From assembly GCF_900176135.1 (NCBI RefSeq), contig NZ_FWWW01000068.1, positions 1 through 64,000 on the forward strand: 64,000 nucleotides of DNA, read 5' to 3'. Every line of letters starts with the position of its first letter. Position 1 is the stretch's first letter. Positions 53,472 to 62,954 of the stretch are shown here, in pieces. Source of the stretch: Hymenobacter roseosalivarius DSM 11622. GTDB lineage: Bacteria > Bacteroidota > Bacteroidia > Cytophagales > Hymenobacteraceae. A program made the translations under genes and the position numbers. Under the pieces are notes generated by a model, which worked only from the letters and a program-made list of their open reading frames with translations, made no database searches and had not been told where the DNA came from.

Positions 53472-53585
53472 TACCCCACCCCTCCGGGAGAGTGGCTTTA
53501 GTTCTAGTTTTTAAGTTTCCAGCTCTTATGCCCTAATCGTCTGACTCCCCCTCTCCCAGAGGGGAGGGGGCCGGGGGGTGGGGTC
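53472..53585. repeat. Family C repeat pair (partial left arm)
   Basis: Left TTACCCCACCCCTCCGGG and right GTCTGACTCCCCCTCTCC.. to GGGGGGTGGGG, inverted with a spacer that includes ordinary sequence. It lies between purF and purM. Confidence 0.6.
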
Positions 53586-53590
53586 CACTC

Positions 53591-54691
53591 ATGAACGACA
53601 CCAATTTTAAACCCGCCGGCTACGACATCGACCTCGGCAATGCCTGTTCCCGCAACGCCTACGCCTGGGCCAAAAAAACCTTCCCTAACCGCGCCGGGCA
53701 GCCCGGCGAGCCGGCGCAGGATCTGGATGGTGGCTTCTCCAATGAAATTTGCTTTGGTCAGGAGCGGCTGGGCATCAGCTCCGATGGTATCGGTACCAAG
53801 ATAGAAGTGGCCGAGCGCGTGGGGCGGTTTGATACCCTGGGCTACGACCTGATTGCCATGGTGGCCGACGACCTGATTGCCGGGGGCTTCGTGCCCAGTA
53901 ATCTGTCGAACATCATTGACGTGAATACCCTGGATTACGACGTAATTGACGAACTGATGCGCGGCCTGCACGACGCGGCTAACTTCAGCCGCATCGCCGT
54001 GACGGGGGGCGAAATTGCCGAGCTGGGCAACCGCATCGGTGGCTGGCCAGGGGCCCGCATGAACTTCAACTGGTGCTCCACGGCTGTAGGCGCGTTGCAT
54101 CCATCATTAAAAAGCCCCCTGAGTGGCGTTACCGTCCAAGCCGGCCACGCAGTAGTAGCGCTGCGCTCGCCCAGCTTCCGCTCCAACGGCTTCTCCCTGG
54201 CCCGGCGCACTCTGCAAAGCCTGTACGGCGACAACTGGCACACCGCACCCTACACCGGCTCCGATGCTGCCGAGCTGGGCAATACCTGGGGGGAAGTACT
54301 GCTAGCACCTTCTCTCATTTACGCGCCCGCTGTTGCTCACCTCCTCGACGCTGGCCTACCCCTGCACGGTATCGCGCATATTACCGGCGGTGGCATTGCC
54401 GATAACTTCCAGCGGGTGCTCAAAAACAACGGAGTCGGTGCCGAGCTGGATAATTTGTTCGAGCCTCTGCCCGCCATGCAGAAGCTCACCAAGCTGGCCG
54501 GTATTTCTCCCGCCGACGCCTACCTGTACTGGAACATGGGCAACGGCATGCTCCTCGTAACCGAAGAGGCCCAGGCCGCTGCCGTTGTCAGTCAGCTGCA
54601 AGCTGATGGCTACGCGGCCCAGGTAGCCGGCCGCATCACCGCCGAGCCCGGTATTAAGCTGAAAGTAGCGGCGGGTGAATTGGTCTATTAA
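53591..54691 (+). CDS. purM: AIR synthetase (phosphoribosylformylglycinamidine cyclo-ligase)
   Basis: A 366-residue PurM, closing the imidazole ring. FGQERLGISSDGIGTKIEVAERVG and YDLIAMVADDLIAGGFVPSNL carry the ATP/metal residues; VALRSPSFRSNGFSLAR and the glycine-rich HITGGGIADNFQRVLKNN follow. The last gene of the pyr/pur operon, with a terminator shortly after. Genes for PurB and PurH are not in the window. Confidence 0.92.
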   Translation: MNDTNFKPAGYDIDLGNACSRNAYAWAKKTFPNRAGQPGEPAQDLDGGFSNEICFGQERLGISSDGIGTKIEVAERVGRFDTLGYDLIAMVADDLIAGGFVPSNLSNIIDVNTLDYDVIDELMRGLHDAANFSRIAVTGGEIAELGNRIGGWPGARMNFNWCSTAVGALHPSLKSPLSGVTVQAGHAVVALRSPSFRSNGFSLARRTLQSLYGDNWHTAPYTGSDAAELGNTWGEVLLAPSLIYAPAVAHLLDAGLPLHGIAHITGGGIADNFQRVLKNNGVGAELDNLFEPLPAMQKLTKLAGISPADAYLYWNMGNGMLLVTEEAQAAAVVSQLQADGYAAQVAGRITAEPGIKLKVAAGELVY

Positions 54692-54719
54692 AAACCATTA
54701 AGCTTCTATTCTGAGTAAT

Positions 54720-54752
54720 AAAAAAGCCCCACGACGGTTGGGGGGCTTTTTT
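54720..54752 (+). terminator. Terminator of the pyr/pur operon
   Basis: AAAAAAGCCCC opposite GGGGCTTTTTT, 11-bp stem, then T. It ends the operon 30 bases after the purM stop. Confidence 0.85.
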
Positions 54753-54794
54753 GTGATGGTAGCCGTTCAGAATTTTGTGAAAAGACAATAGAAT

Positions 54795-54888
54795 GTCATA
54801 CAGAGCGGTAGCGAAGCATCTCGCTCGCGCCATTTGATTACTAACCTTACATCAGCACGCGAGATGCTTCGCTACCGCTCTGCATGAC
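54795..54888. repeat. Family A inverted-repeat element
   Basis: Arms GTCATACAGAGCGGTAGCGA.. with one mismatch in about 30 bases around a 34-base spacer. The spacer contains GATTACTAA as in the 60881 copy (GATTAGTAA). Confidence 0.8.
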
Positions 54889-54903
54889 ACGAAAAACAAA
54901 TTT

Positions 54904-55122
54904 CTAAGCGGCCTGCTTGGGCTCAATATCAAAGCCGGCCTGCGACACGGCTTTCATTACCTGCTCGGGAATGACGTTTTCGCCTTCCACGGTCAGGATT
55001 TTGTCGGGGTTGTTGGTGTCGACGTTCCACTTCTGCACGGTGGGCTCCGCATCCAGAAAAGGCGTGACGGCGCGCAGGCAGTTGGCGCAGTTGATCGAGG
55101 TTTTGAATTGTAGGGTAGGCAT
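54904..55122 (-). CDS. Heavy-metal-associated (HMA) domain protein
   Basis: A 72-residue copper-chaperone-like protein: LQFKTSINCANCLRAVTPFL has the CxxC metal site, and KILTVEGENVIPEQVMKAVSQAGFDIE completes the ferredoxin-like fold. It would bind Cu(I) or a similar metal in the cytoplasm. ATG at 55122. Confidence 0.9.
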   Translation of the reverse strand: MPTLQFKTSINCANCLRAVTPFLDAEPTVQKWNVDTNNPDKILTVEGENVIPEQVMKAVSQAGFDIEPKQAA

Positions 55123-55287
55123 AGGAGCAAGAGTTGAGCCGCGGCAGCAGCTGCCAGCGGCGGGTGAGGTACTGTAGAACAGTGGATGTGCTACAAAAGT
55201 ACCAACGTGCAGCAGGCTAAGAGGTATACGCTTTGGCTGGTGTTGTGTAGAGTTTTGGCGTAATTCCGCTTTTAATTCATCCTCGAC

Positions 55288-56058
55288 ATGTGCCACGAAG
55301 AACACGACAGGCAAGCCGAAGCTCAAATCAAGCGCGATGTAAAAGAATATGGCTGGCATGTAGGAGCAATTGAAGCGAATACTGCGACTCCAGCTTTTGC
55401 TTATACCATTGGACTATGGGAAAACTTTAAACAGCCGGAAATAATATGCTTTGGCTTGCCTACTAAGACACTACATCTGATTTTAAACGATGCAGGTGAA
55501 TGGATTAGAGGTGGTAAAACAATAGAGCTTGCCGTTGACAACTTCGATATTCTTGAAGCAGTACCTGTTCAGTTTCGCCAAGTTGAAGAAGAAAACATAG
55601 CAGACTATTTCGGGTATGGCCGATGGTTTTATGACTATAAAGACTTTCCTGCTATTCAATTGATATGGCCAGATAGGGACAAGAACTATCCGTGGAATGA
55701 AAACTATGACGAGCAATATGAGTTCGCGCAACCTATGTTAGATCGAAAACTGGATTTTAAATTTTTCGAACCACGTAACACTACTGCGTTTGTAGCTCGT
55801 CAAATATTTGAAGAAAGCATGCCTATTCTTAGAGTCTTTCATGATGATGACGATGGTGCTTGGCAGTTCCTTACGGGAGAATTAGGAGAATTAGTAACGT
55901 CTGATGACATCATGATTGTCTGCTTGGAGGATGTTGTAAAACACGATCCAACAATCAATGAGCTATTCAACATGCCTACGGGGCGTGTAGCTACCCGCGA
56001 GTTTGTAGGCGCTAAGTGGATTAGAGAGGAAATAGAGGAAGAAGAGGAGACGGAGTAA
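55288..56058 (+). CDS. DUF4262 protein with DUF2185-like C-terminus
   Basis: A 256-residue protein of lower GC than its neighbours, suggesting transfer. MCHEEHDRQAEAQIKRDVKEYGW and FAYTIGLWENFKQPEIICFGLP match DUF4262; the C-terminal 90 residues (DDGAWQFLTGEL, MPTGRVATREFVGAKW) resemble DUF2185, domains often met as immunity or regulatory modules. No toxin gene is seen next to it. The stop lies just before a degenerate pncB fragment. Confidence 0.75.
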   Translation: MCHEEHDRQAEAQIKRDVKEYGWHVGAIEANTATPAFAYTIGLWENFKQPEIICFGLPTKTLHLILNDAGEWIRGGKTIELAVDNFDILEAVPVQFRQVEEENIADYFGYGRWFYDYKDFPAIQLIWPDRDKNYPWNENYDEQYEFAQPMLDRKLDFKFFEPRNTTAFVARQIFEESMPILRVFHDDDDGAWQFLTGELGELVTSDDIMIVCLEDVVKHDPTINELFNMPTGRVATREFVGAKWIREEIEEEEETE

Positions 56059-56063
56059 CCTGC

Positions 56064-56157
56064 GCCGGCCGCACCGCCCGCTTCTCCAGAATCAGCTCCA
56101 TGCGGAAGGTATTCCGCTTTCTTCCAGTCCTCCAAGTACACAGGCGGATTCATTGGC
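56064..56157 (-). pseudogene. Degenerate copy of the pncB 3' end
   Basis: This stretch matches the last 30 codons of pncB (62955-63050): the core GGCCGCACCGCCCGCTTCTC extends to an exact 31-base match (through CCAGAATCAGCT), followed by one mismatch and CATGCGGAAG, then weaker similarity with indels. The stop codon is lost. It encodes no gene and looks like a leftover. Confidence 0.75.
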
Positions 56158-56219
56158 CAAGTCAATATTTCCTAACCCACGTATTTAAAGCTCAGGCAAG
56201 CGCGTACAGCCTGTCGTTG

Positions 56220-57656
56220 TTAATTCCAGCCGCCCCCTAAGGCCCGATAAATATTTACCTTGGCATTCAATTGCTGCATTCTGGTTTCGATGAGATCAAA
56301 CTTTGATTCCAGGGCCTCCCGTTGGGTAAAGAGTACTTCCGAGTAGTCAGCCCTTGCTGAGCGGAAGAGGCTGTTGGAAATCGTGCTTGACTCGTTGAGA
56401 GCCTGTACTTGCTTCGCTTTCTCATCGTACCCCTTTTCCAGGTTACTGATGTTGGATAGCTGATTGGCTACTTCAATGTACGCGTTTAGCAAAGTCCGTT
56501 CGTAATTGTAGACTGCCTGGGTCTGCTGGGCGTTGGCATTCAAATACACAGCCTTTATCCCATTTCTGTTGATTAGCGGGGCGGCTACGTCGCCAGCCAG
56601 CGAAAAGAGCATGGATTCGGGGGTGGTAATCAACAAGCCGGGTCGGAAAGCCGCCAAACCGACGGCCCCAGAGATGCCTAGCGAAGGGTAAAAGTTGGCT
56701 CTTGCCACCTGCACATCCAGTTTAGCCGCCACCAGATTCTGTTCTGCCTGCCGGACATCCGGCCGGTTGCTCAGCAACTGGGAGGGAACCCCCGCTCGAA
56801 TGGCTTGGGGTACTGCATCGTTGAACGCCTCATCGTTGCGGGTAATAGGCCGGGGGTATCGGCCCACCAGAAAGTTGAGCCGGTTCTCCGTTTCGGTGAT
56901 GCGCTGCTGGAGGGTGTACTGAATGCTGCGGGTATTATGCACCTGCGCTTCAAAGCGCCGTACGGCCAGCTCGGTCACCCGGGCCGCTTCTTTCTGCAGG
57001 CGTACTATCTCCAGGGCATTGCTTTGAATCTCAATATTCTGCTTGACGATGGCCAACTGATTGTCAAGAGCTAGCAGCTCGTAATACGAATTGGCAATTT
57101 CGGCAATCAGGTTTGTCACCATAAAGTTCCGCCCTTCGACAGAAGCCAGATACCGACTCACCGCCGCTTTCTTCGCGTTGCGCAACTTATGCCAGATGTC
57201 CACTTCCCAGGTAGCAAAGGCTCCCACCTGAAAATCGGTCAACGGATCGGGCGTCCGTCTTTCCGGCTTGATATCGACGCTCTCTTCCGTTGCTCCCTGC
57301 AGCGTGTACCGCCCCACCTTGTCAACTCCAGCCTTGGCACCTAAGCCCACAAATGGCAGGTATTCTCCTTGGCGGGCTCGAATCTCATTGCGGGAAATTT
57401 CAATCTCCTGCAACGTAATGTTCAACTCCTGATTGTTTTGCAGCGCCGTGTCAATCAGGGCTTTCAGGTTTGGGTCGGTAAAAAACTCCTGCCACCGAAC
57501 TCTAGCCGTACTGGTGCTATCCTGAACTGTATTGTTGTAGCTGGTCGGAACCCTGCGGCTTTCATTCTTCACCACTAGCTCCGGCGTTTTACAAGCGGCA
57601 ATGGCTAACGCCAGGCCGGCGGCGCTAAGGCATTGATAAATGCGTCTCTTAAGCAT
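56220..57656 (-). CDS. RND outer-membrane factor (NodT/OprM family)
   Basis: A 478-residue outer-membrane lipoprotein: lipobox LAIAAC follows MLKRRIYQCLSAAGLA. It has the two structural repeats of the TolC fold, with long alpha-helices (residues 60-190 and 260-400) and GISGAVGLAAF / SNRPDVRQAEQNLVAA stretches typical of NodT-family efflux factors. ATG at 57656 overlaps the stop of the upstream RND pump by eight bases; a TTG at 57674 would add six residues. Third gene of the operon. Confidence 0.93.
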   Translation of the reverse strand: MLKRRIYQCLSAAGLALAIAACKTPELVVKNESRRVPTSYNNTVQDSTSTARVRWQEFFTDPNLKALIDTALQNNQELNITLQEIEISRNEIRARQGEYLPFVGLGAKAGVDKVGRYTLQGATEESVDIKPERRTPDPLTDFQVGAFATWEVDIWHKLRNAKKAAVSRYLASVEGRNFMVTNLIAEIANSYYELLALDNQLAIVKQNIEIQSNALEIVRLQKEAARVTELAVRRFEAQVHNTRSIQYTLQQRITETENRLNFLVGRYPRPITRNDEAFNDAVPQAIRAGVPSQLLSNRPDVRQAEQNLVAAKLDVQVARANFYPSLGISGAVGLAAFRPGLLITTPESMLFSLAGDVAAPLINRNGIKAVYLNANAQQTQAVYNYERTLLNAYIEVANQLSNISNLEKGYDEKAKQVQALNESSTISNSLFRSARADYSEVLFTQREALESKFDLIETRMQQLNAKVNIYRALGGGWN

Positions 57657-60600
57657 AAGGCTCTGTTTCTTCAATTAATACGCGAGGCTCAATGCCCTCC
57701 AGCATCGGATATTCATTTTCGTCCCGAATCAGCTTGCTCTTGCCAGCTAGGGTGCCGAAGAAGTAATACAAGCCGGGGATAATAATTACCCCGAACACGG
57801 TGCCGAACAGCATGCCGCCCAGGGCGGAGCTGCCGATGGTGCGGTTGCCAATAGCGCCGGCACCCGTGGCTACCACCAGCGGGATAAGGCCGGCGATGAA
57901 AGCAAAGGAGGTCATCAGAATGGGGCGGAAACGTACCCTGGCCCCTTCAATGGCCGCGTCGCGCACCGACATGCCTTCTTCGTGTTTTGAGGCCGCAAAT
58001 TCGACGATCAGTACGGCGTTCTTACCCAGCAAACCTACCAGCATCACGAGGCCTACCTGCGCATAAATGTCGTTGGCCAAGCCAAAGATTTTGATGAACA
58101 GAAACGACCCGAACACTCCGGCTACCAGGGAGAATATCACCGCCAAGGGCAGCAGAAAGCTTTCGTACTGCGCGGCGAGTACCAGGTAAACGAACACCAG
58201 CACCACCAGGAAAATAACGGTCGATTCATTGCCGCGGCCCACCTCATCCTTCGACAGGCCGCCCCAGTCAATGTCGTAGCCGTGGGGCAGGTCTTTCGCT
58301 ACTTCCTGCACGGCTTTGATGGCCTCGCCGCTGCTGAAGCCCTCGGCGGCACCCCCACGGATAGAGGCGGTAGTGTACATGTTGTAGCGGTTGATTTCGT
58401 TGGCGCCCTGCGTCTTCACGATTTTCATGAAGGCCGAGAACGGCACCATTTCGCCCTTGTCGTTTTTGGCCCACATGTTCAGGATGTCTTCGGGCAGCTT
58501 CCGGTACTCCGGCGAGGCCTGCACGAACACCTTGAAGAAGCGCTGATATTTGATGAAGCCCAGCTCGTAGGTAGAGCCCACCATAATGGAGAGCGTGTTC
58601 ATGGCGTTGCCGATGCTCACGCCTTTCTGCATGGCCAGCTCGTTGTCAATCTTGAGCTCGTACTGCGGATAGTTAGCCGAGAAGAAGGTAAACAGGCCCG
58701 CCAGCTCCTTGCGCTTTTTCAGCTTGGCCATGAATTCCTCGTTTACCTTTTCCAGCGCTTTATAATCGCCGGAGTTGGTCTTGTCTAGCAATTGCAGCTG
58801 GAAGCCGCCCGCCGCGCCGTAGCCCGGTACTGCCGGCGGCTCAAAGAATTCGATGGTCGCGCCGGGAATTTCGTGTGCTTTTTTCTCCAGGTTGCCAATA
58901 ATGTCAGCAATGGATTCTTTGCGCTCTGACCACGGCTTCAAGTCAATCAAACAAGTGCCGGCGTTGGAGCCGCGGCCTTCAGTGAGCACCTCGTAGCCCG
59001 CCAAAGTCGAAATGTTGGCGATGCCGGGCACGTCCTTGGCCAGACTGGCGAGGCGCTGTGATACAGCATTTGTCTGCTCGAGCGTGGTACCGGGTGGCGT
59101 CTGCACGATGGCGTAGATCAGGCCTTGGTCTTCGCTCGGAATAAAGCCGGCCGGTAGCTTGGCCGTGATGGCCCAGATGCCCAGTCCAAAGGCGATGAGC
59201 ATGGCGAAGGTGATAATCCGGTTAGCCACAATACGCTCCAGCAGGCCGGTGTAGGCATTGGTCAGCTTCTCAAACCCGCGGTTGAACCAGTCAAAGAAGC
59301 GCTGTATGGGCGTTTTCTTCTTGGGCCGGCCGTGGTGGTTCTTCAGAATCATGGCGCAGAGCACCGGCGTCAGCGTGAGGGCCACGATGCCGGAAATCAC
59401 AATGGCCGTGGCCATGGTAATGGAGAACTGGCGGTAGAAAATGCCCACCGGGCCACTCATGAACGAAACGGGGATGAACACTGCCGTCATCATGATGGTG
59501 ATGGCGATAATTGCCCCGCTGATTTCGCCCACCACCTTGCGCACCGCGTTGTAGGGCGAGAGGTGTTCCTCTTCCATCTTGGCGTGCACGGCCTCAATCA
59601 CCACAATGGCGTTATCGACCACAATACCAATGGAGAGCACCAGTGCAAACAGCGTAATCATGTTGATGGTCAGCCCAAAGGCCTGCATGGCCATGAACGA
59701 ACCCACCAGCGACACCGGCACGGCCAGCGCGGGAATCAGCGTCGAGCGCCAGTCGCCCAGAAACAGGAACACCACTAAGGCCACCAGTATAAAGGCGTCG
59801 CGCAGGGTGTGAATCACGTTCTCAATCGAGGCGTCGAGGAAGTTCGACACGTCGTAGGTGATTTTGTAGTCCATGCCGGGCGGGAAGCTGATTTTCTTCA
59901 GCTCTTCCAGCTTGGCCTTCACTTCCTTAATGACGTCGCTGGCGTTCGAGCCGTAGGTCTGCTTCAGCACGATGGCCGCCGAAGGGTACTGGTTCAGGTT
60001 GGAGTAGATGTCGTAGTACTCGCTGCCCAGCTCCACGTTGGCCACGTCGCGCAGGTGCAGGCTTTCGCCGTTGGCGTTGGCCTTGAGAATGACGTTCTTG
60101 TACTGCTCCACGTCATTGAAGCGGCCTTGGTAGCTTAGTACATACTCCAGCGCCTGCGTCTGCTTGCCGTCGCTACGCCCGATGCGGCCCGGCGAGCCGA
60201 TAACGCTCTGCTCGTCCAGCGCCTTCATCACGTCATCGACTGAGATGTTATAGGCTCGCATCCGGTCGGGCTTCAGCCAGACGCGCATGGCGTACTGCCG
60301 GCTGCCCAGGATGCTGGCGCGGCCAATGCCGTTTAGGCGCTGCAGCTCGGGCAGCATGTTCACCCCGGCGAAGTTGAACAGGTACTTCATGTCGGTGTTC
60401 TTGTCCTTGCTGTACAAGTTCACGTACATCAGCATGTTGGGCACCACGCGGTTCACAATCACGCCCTCGCGCTGCACCAGTAGGGGCAGGCGGTTCAGCA
60501 CCTGCGCAATGCGGGTGTTCACGTTCACCACGGCCTGGTCGGGGTTGGTACCCAGATTGAAGACAATCTGGATGTTGGCTTCGCCGGCGCTCACAGCGTC

Positions 60601-60840
60601 GGAGGTCATGTATTTCATGCCCGGCACGCCGTTCACGGCCTGCTCCAGGGGAATGAGCACCGACTCGGTGAGCACCTTGGCACTAGCGCCGGGGTACGAC
60701 GCGCTGACCATAACCAGGGGGGGCGAAATCTCGGGAAACTGCGAGGTGGGCAGCTGCATGATGGCCAGCCCGCCCATGAGCAGGATGACAATGGAAATAA
60801 CAATGGCAAATACTGGCCTACGAATGAATTTACTAAACAT
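57649..60840 (-). CDS. RND multidrug efflux pump (HAE-1, AcrB type)
   Basis: A 1063-residue inner-membrane pump with twelve predicted membrane helices and two large periplasmic loops. The proton relay includes the aspartate in GIVVDNAIVVIEAVHAK (about residue 405) and the lysine in GLLGKNAVLIVEFAAS (about residue 950). FMSGPVGIFYRQFSITMA and FSLVAGVFGSFLFI are typical HAE-1 stretches. It exports hydrophobic or amphipathic drugs using proton motive force. Second gene of the operon; the adaptor is upstream. Confidence 0.95.
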   Translation of the reverse strand: MFSKFIRRPVFAIVISIVILLMGGLAIMQLPTSQFPEISPPLVMVSASYPGASAKVLTESVLIPLEQAVNGVPGMKYMTSDAVSAGEANIQIVFNLGTNPDQAVVNVNTRIAQVLNRLPLLVQREGVIVNRVVPNMLMYVNLYSKDKNTDMKYLFNFAGVNMLPELQRLNGIGRASILGSRQYAMRVWLKPDRMRAYNISVDDVMKALDEQSVIGSPGRIGRSDGKQTQALEYVLSYQGRFNDVEQYKNVILKANANGESLHLRDVANVELGSEYYDIYSNLNQYPSAAIVLKQTYGSNASDVIKEVKAKLEELKKISFPPGMDYKITYDVSNFLDASIENVIHTLRDAFILVALVVFLFLGDWRSTLIPALAVPVSLVGSFMAMQAFGLTINMITLFALVLSIGIVVDNAIVVIEAVHAKMEEEHLSPYNAVRKVVGEISGAIIAITIMMTAVFIPVSFMSGPVGIFYRQFSITMATAIVISGIVALTLTPVLCAMILKNHHGRPKKKTPIQRFFDWFNRGFEKLTNAYTGLLERIVANRIITFAMLIAFGLGIWAITAKLPAGFIPSEDQGLIYAIVQTPPGTTLEQTNAVSQRLASLAKDVPGIANISTLAGYEVLTEGRGSNAGTCLIDLKPWSERKESIADIIGNLEKKAHEIPGATIEFFEPPAVPGYGAAGGFQLQLLDKTNSGDYKALEKVNEEFMAKLKKRKELAGLFTFFSANYPQYELKIDNELAMQKGVSIGNAMNTLSIMVGSTYELGFIKYQRFFKVFVQASPEYRKLPEDILNMWAKNDKGEMVPFSAFMKIVKTQGANEINRYNMYTTASIRGGAAEGFSSGEAIKAVQEVAKDLPHGYDIDWGGLSKDEVGRGNESTVIFLVVLVFVYLVLAAQYESFLLPLAVIFSLVAGVFGSFLFIKIFGLANDIYAQVGLVMLVGLLGKNAVLIVEFAASKHEEGMSVRDAAIEGARVRFRPILMTSFAFIAGLIPLVVATGAGAIGNRTIGSSALGGMLFGTVFGVIIIPGLYYFFGTLAGKSKLIRDENEYPMLEGIEPRVLIEETEPYA

Positions 60841-60880
60841 ATTCTGACTGGTTATTTATAGAAAGGGGACGGAAAAGGCC

Positions 60881-60971
60881 GTCATGCAGAGCGCAGCAAA
60901 GCATCTCGCTCGCTTCGTTTGATTAGTAATCCCACTAAACACGCGAGATACTTCGCTGCGCTCTGCATGAC
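60881..60971. repeat. Family A inverted-repeat element
   Basis: Arms GTCATGCAGAGCGCAGCAAA.. in inverted orientation, two mismatches in 29, around a 33-base spacer. It sits between the fusion-protein gene and the pump gene. Confidence 0.8.
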
Positions 60972-60999
60972 GGTCTTGCAGTCGTTTACCTTCTAAGTC

Positions 61000-62085
61000 C
61001 TACTCGCTGTACACTTTCAGGTGAGCGATGACGGCCTTCGGGTCTTTGTAGTCGAAGCTGATTTTGTCGCCATCCTTCACTTTCCGCAGGCCTTCCAGCA
61101 GAATCTTATCGTTGGCAGCTAAGCCGCTCTTGATGACGTACAGGTCCGGCATTTCAGACCCGATAGTGACCTCCTGCTGGTGCACCACGTTACTTTTATC
61201 GACCACGAAAACGTATTTCTTTTCCAGGTTCTCGAACGTGGCTTTCTGCGGGATCAGCAAGGCATTATTAAGCGGCACCGTCATGAGGACGCTGCCGGTT
61301 TCGCCGTTGCGCAAGAGCCCCTCAGGATTAGGGAAAGTGGCCCGGAAGGCGATGTTGCCGGTCTCGTTATTGAAGTCAGCTTCAATGGTCTGCACCAGGC
61401 CGGGCTGCTGAAACACCTCATTGTTGGCCATCCGCAACTTCACTTTCTCGGCCTTGTCGCTGGCTTTGGCATGCTGCTTATAATTCAGGTACTCCGCTTC
61501 CGGTACGTTATAGTAGACCCATATTTTGCTGTTGTCAGACAAGGTCGTCAGCAAATCCCCCTCATCAACCAAACTCCCCAGCCGGCCCTGGAAGTGGTCC
61601 ATGTAACCACTAAAAGGGGCTTTGATGGTAGTGAATTGCAGATGCGTCTGGGCTAAGGCTACTTCCGCTTTGGCCTTGTCGAATTTGGCCTGAGCTAGCG
61701 CCAGTTCATTTTTTGATACAATATTGGTATCAGCCAATTTCTTGGTGTTCTGGTATTCCAGACCCACGTAATTAGCTTCTGCCTGCGACTTTTTCAGCTC
61801 AGCCTGGTAGATCAGGGGCATAATCTGAAACATGAGCTGCCCTTCTTTCACGAATTGGCCCTCGTCTACATAAATCTTTTGCAGGTAGCCTTTTTCTAAA
61901 GCCCGTAGCTCAATGTGTTGTACGGAATGGATCTGGGCTACATATTCTTTAGTTATCGTTGTGTCTTTAGCCAATGGACTGGTAACCAAAAGCTTGATCT
62001 GCTCTTCCTTTGCCTCTTTTGCTTCCGAGCAGCCCGCACAGTAGTACAAGGTGCACCAGCTCATGAGCATCAATATTCTTTTCAT
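61000..62085 (-). CDS. RND periplasmic adaptor (AcrA type), lipoprotein
   Basis: A 361-residue membrane fusion protein with a lipoprotein signal ending YYCAGC. It has a biotinyl-lipoyl half (ELRALEKGYLQKIYVDEGQFV), a helical hairpin (residues 85-140), the second half FTTIKAPFSGYMDHF and a beta-barrel/MP domain (GLAANDKILLEGLRKVKDGD). First gene of the operon with the pump and the outer-membrane factor. I start at ATG 62085; the frame continues to 62310 but has no family-like sequence. Confidence 0.9.
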   Translation of the reverse strand: MKRILMLMSWCTLYYCAGCSEAKEAKEEQIKLLVTSPLAKDTTITKEYVAQIHSVQHIELRALEKGYLQKIYVDEGQFVKEGQLMFQIMPLIYQAELKKSQAEANYVGLEYQNTKKLADTNIVSKNELALAQAKFDKAKAEVALAQTHLQFTTIKAPFSGYMDHFQGRLGSLVDEGDLLTTLSDNSKIWVYYNVPEAEYLNYKQHAKASDKAEKVKLRMANNEVFQQPGLVQTIEADFNNETGNIAFRATFPNPEGLLRNGETGSVLMTVPLNNALLIPQKATFENLEKKYVFVVDKSNVVHQQEVTIGSEMPDLYVIKSGLAANDKILLEGLRKVKDGDKISFDYKDPKAVIAHLKVYSE

Positions 62086-62954
62086 ATGTATTTTAAGTAA
62101 CCCGACGGGCGTTTTAGTAGTCCTAGCCAATAGTGGTTGGGAGAGTGGGCTGAGCGTAGAGACTTCCCCTGGTGGTGCGTTGGGGGCCTGCGCCAAACGG
62201 TATATTAGCCTGTCTAGCTGTTGATTGGCGCGTTGGTATTCCGACAGTGGGTGGCGCCAGACGACAAAACTCCTTAAGTAAGCGGAGTTGCCTAGCTTGT
62301 ACTCGTTCATGCTTCGCGGTCAGCTTTACTTGTGAAGCAGGGGGGCAGCGAAAGTGCCAGCTTCGACCCGAATCTGGAGGGCAAAATCGCGGAAAAATGC
62401 AGACGCTGCATAGCTTGTTTCGTGTATTAAAGACACAAAGAAACTAGGGCAACATGAAGCTAAGGTGAATAAACAGGCGGAACCCTGCCTGATTTACGGC
62501 ATCCAGAGGTGCTTTTTTGAACACCGCTCGTATTTATTGTATCAATTGTGCTTCTGTGAGCACTCAGAACAAACGAGCTTTTTTGATGCGCTTAGTTTGT
62601 CATTATATCCGGAATGTACTAGCCTGTGGTGCTAAATGCACGGCTTCGCGCGTCAATAGTGACTATAAGGATTCCGACAACTGTGGCCGCTTCGCTGCGT
62701 CAAAATCTGGTTCCGTTGCTGCTTAGCTGCGGGTTGGAGCTATGATAGATGCAGCATACTCCCCACTGGACGGCAGTTCTACAAAGAAATACTGCTGCAA
62801 CCGGAAAATGGCCTGTGCGGTGTGAGTTCAACAGCTTAACCTACCTATGTGAACAAGCCTATACCTGGAAAACCGGGAAAGTAGCGTATCCACACCGTAC
62901 CAAGCTCTGCTTTGAGACAGAAAAAAACGAAGCTGGCTGGTCGAGCTAATAAGC
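62086..62954. other. Gene-free stretch between efflux operon and pncB
   Basis: About 870 bases with no convincing gene. Two short plus-strand frames (62517-62726 and 62749-62949) look like chance frames. The stretch may hold the efflux promoter and inserted or degraded DNA. Confidence 0.6.

Noticed and set aside
41367..53585. Repeated GC-rich blocks considered as a CRISPR array
   Set aside because: The copies are not evenly spaced, occur in both orientations and carry no unique spacer pattern or cas genes.
62517..62949. Two short frames of 66-69 codons before pncB
   Set aside because: Cys/Ser-rich, no motif, no plausible promoter or terminator around them.
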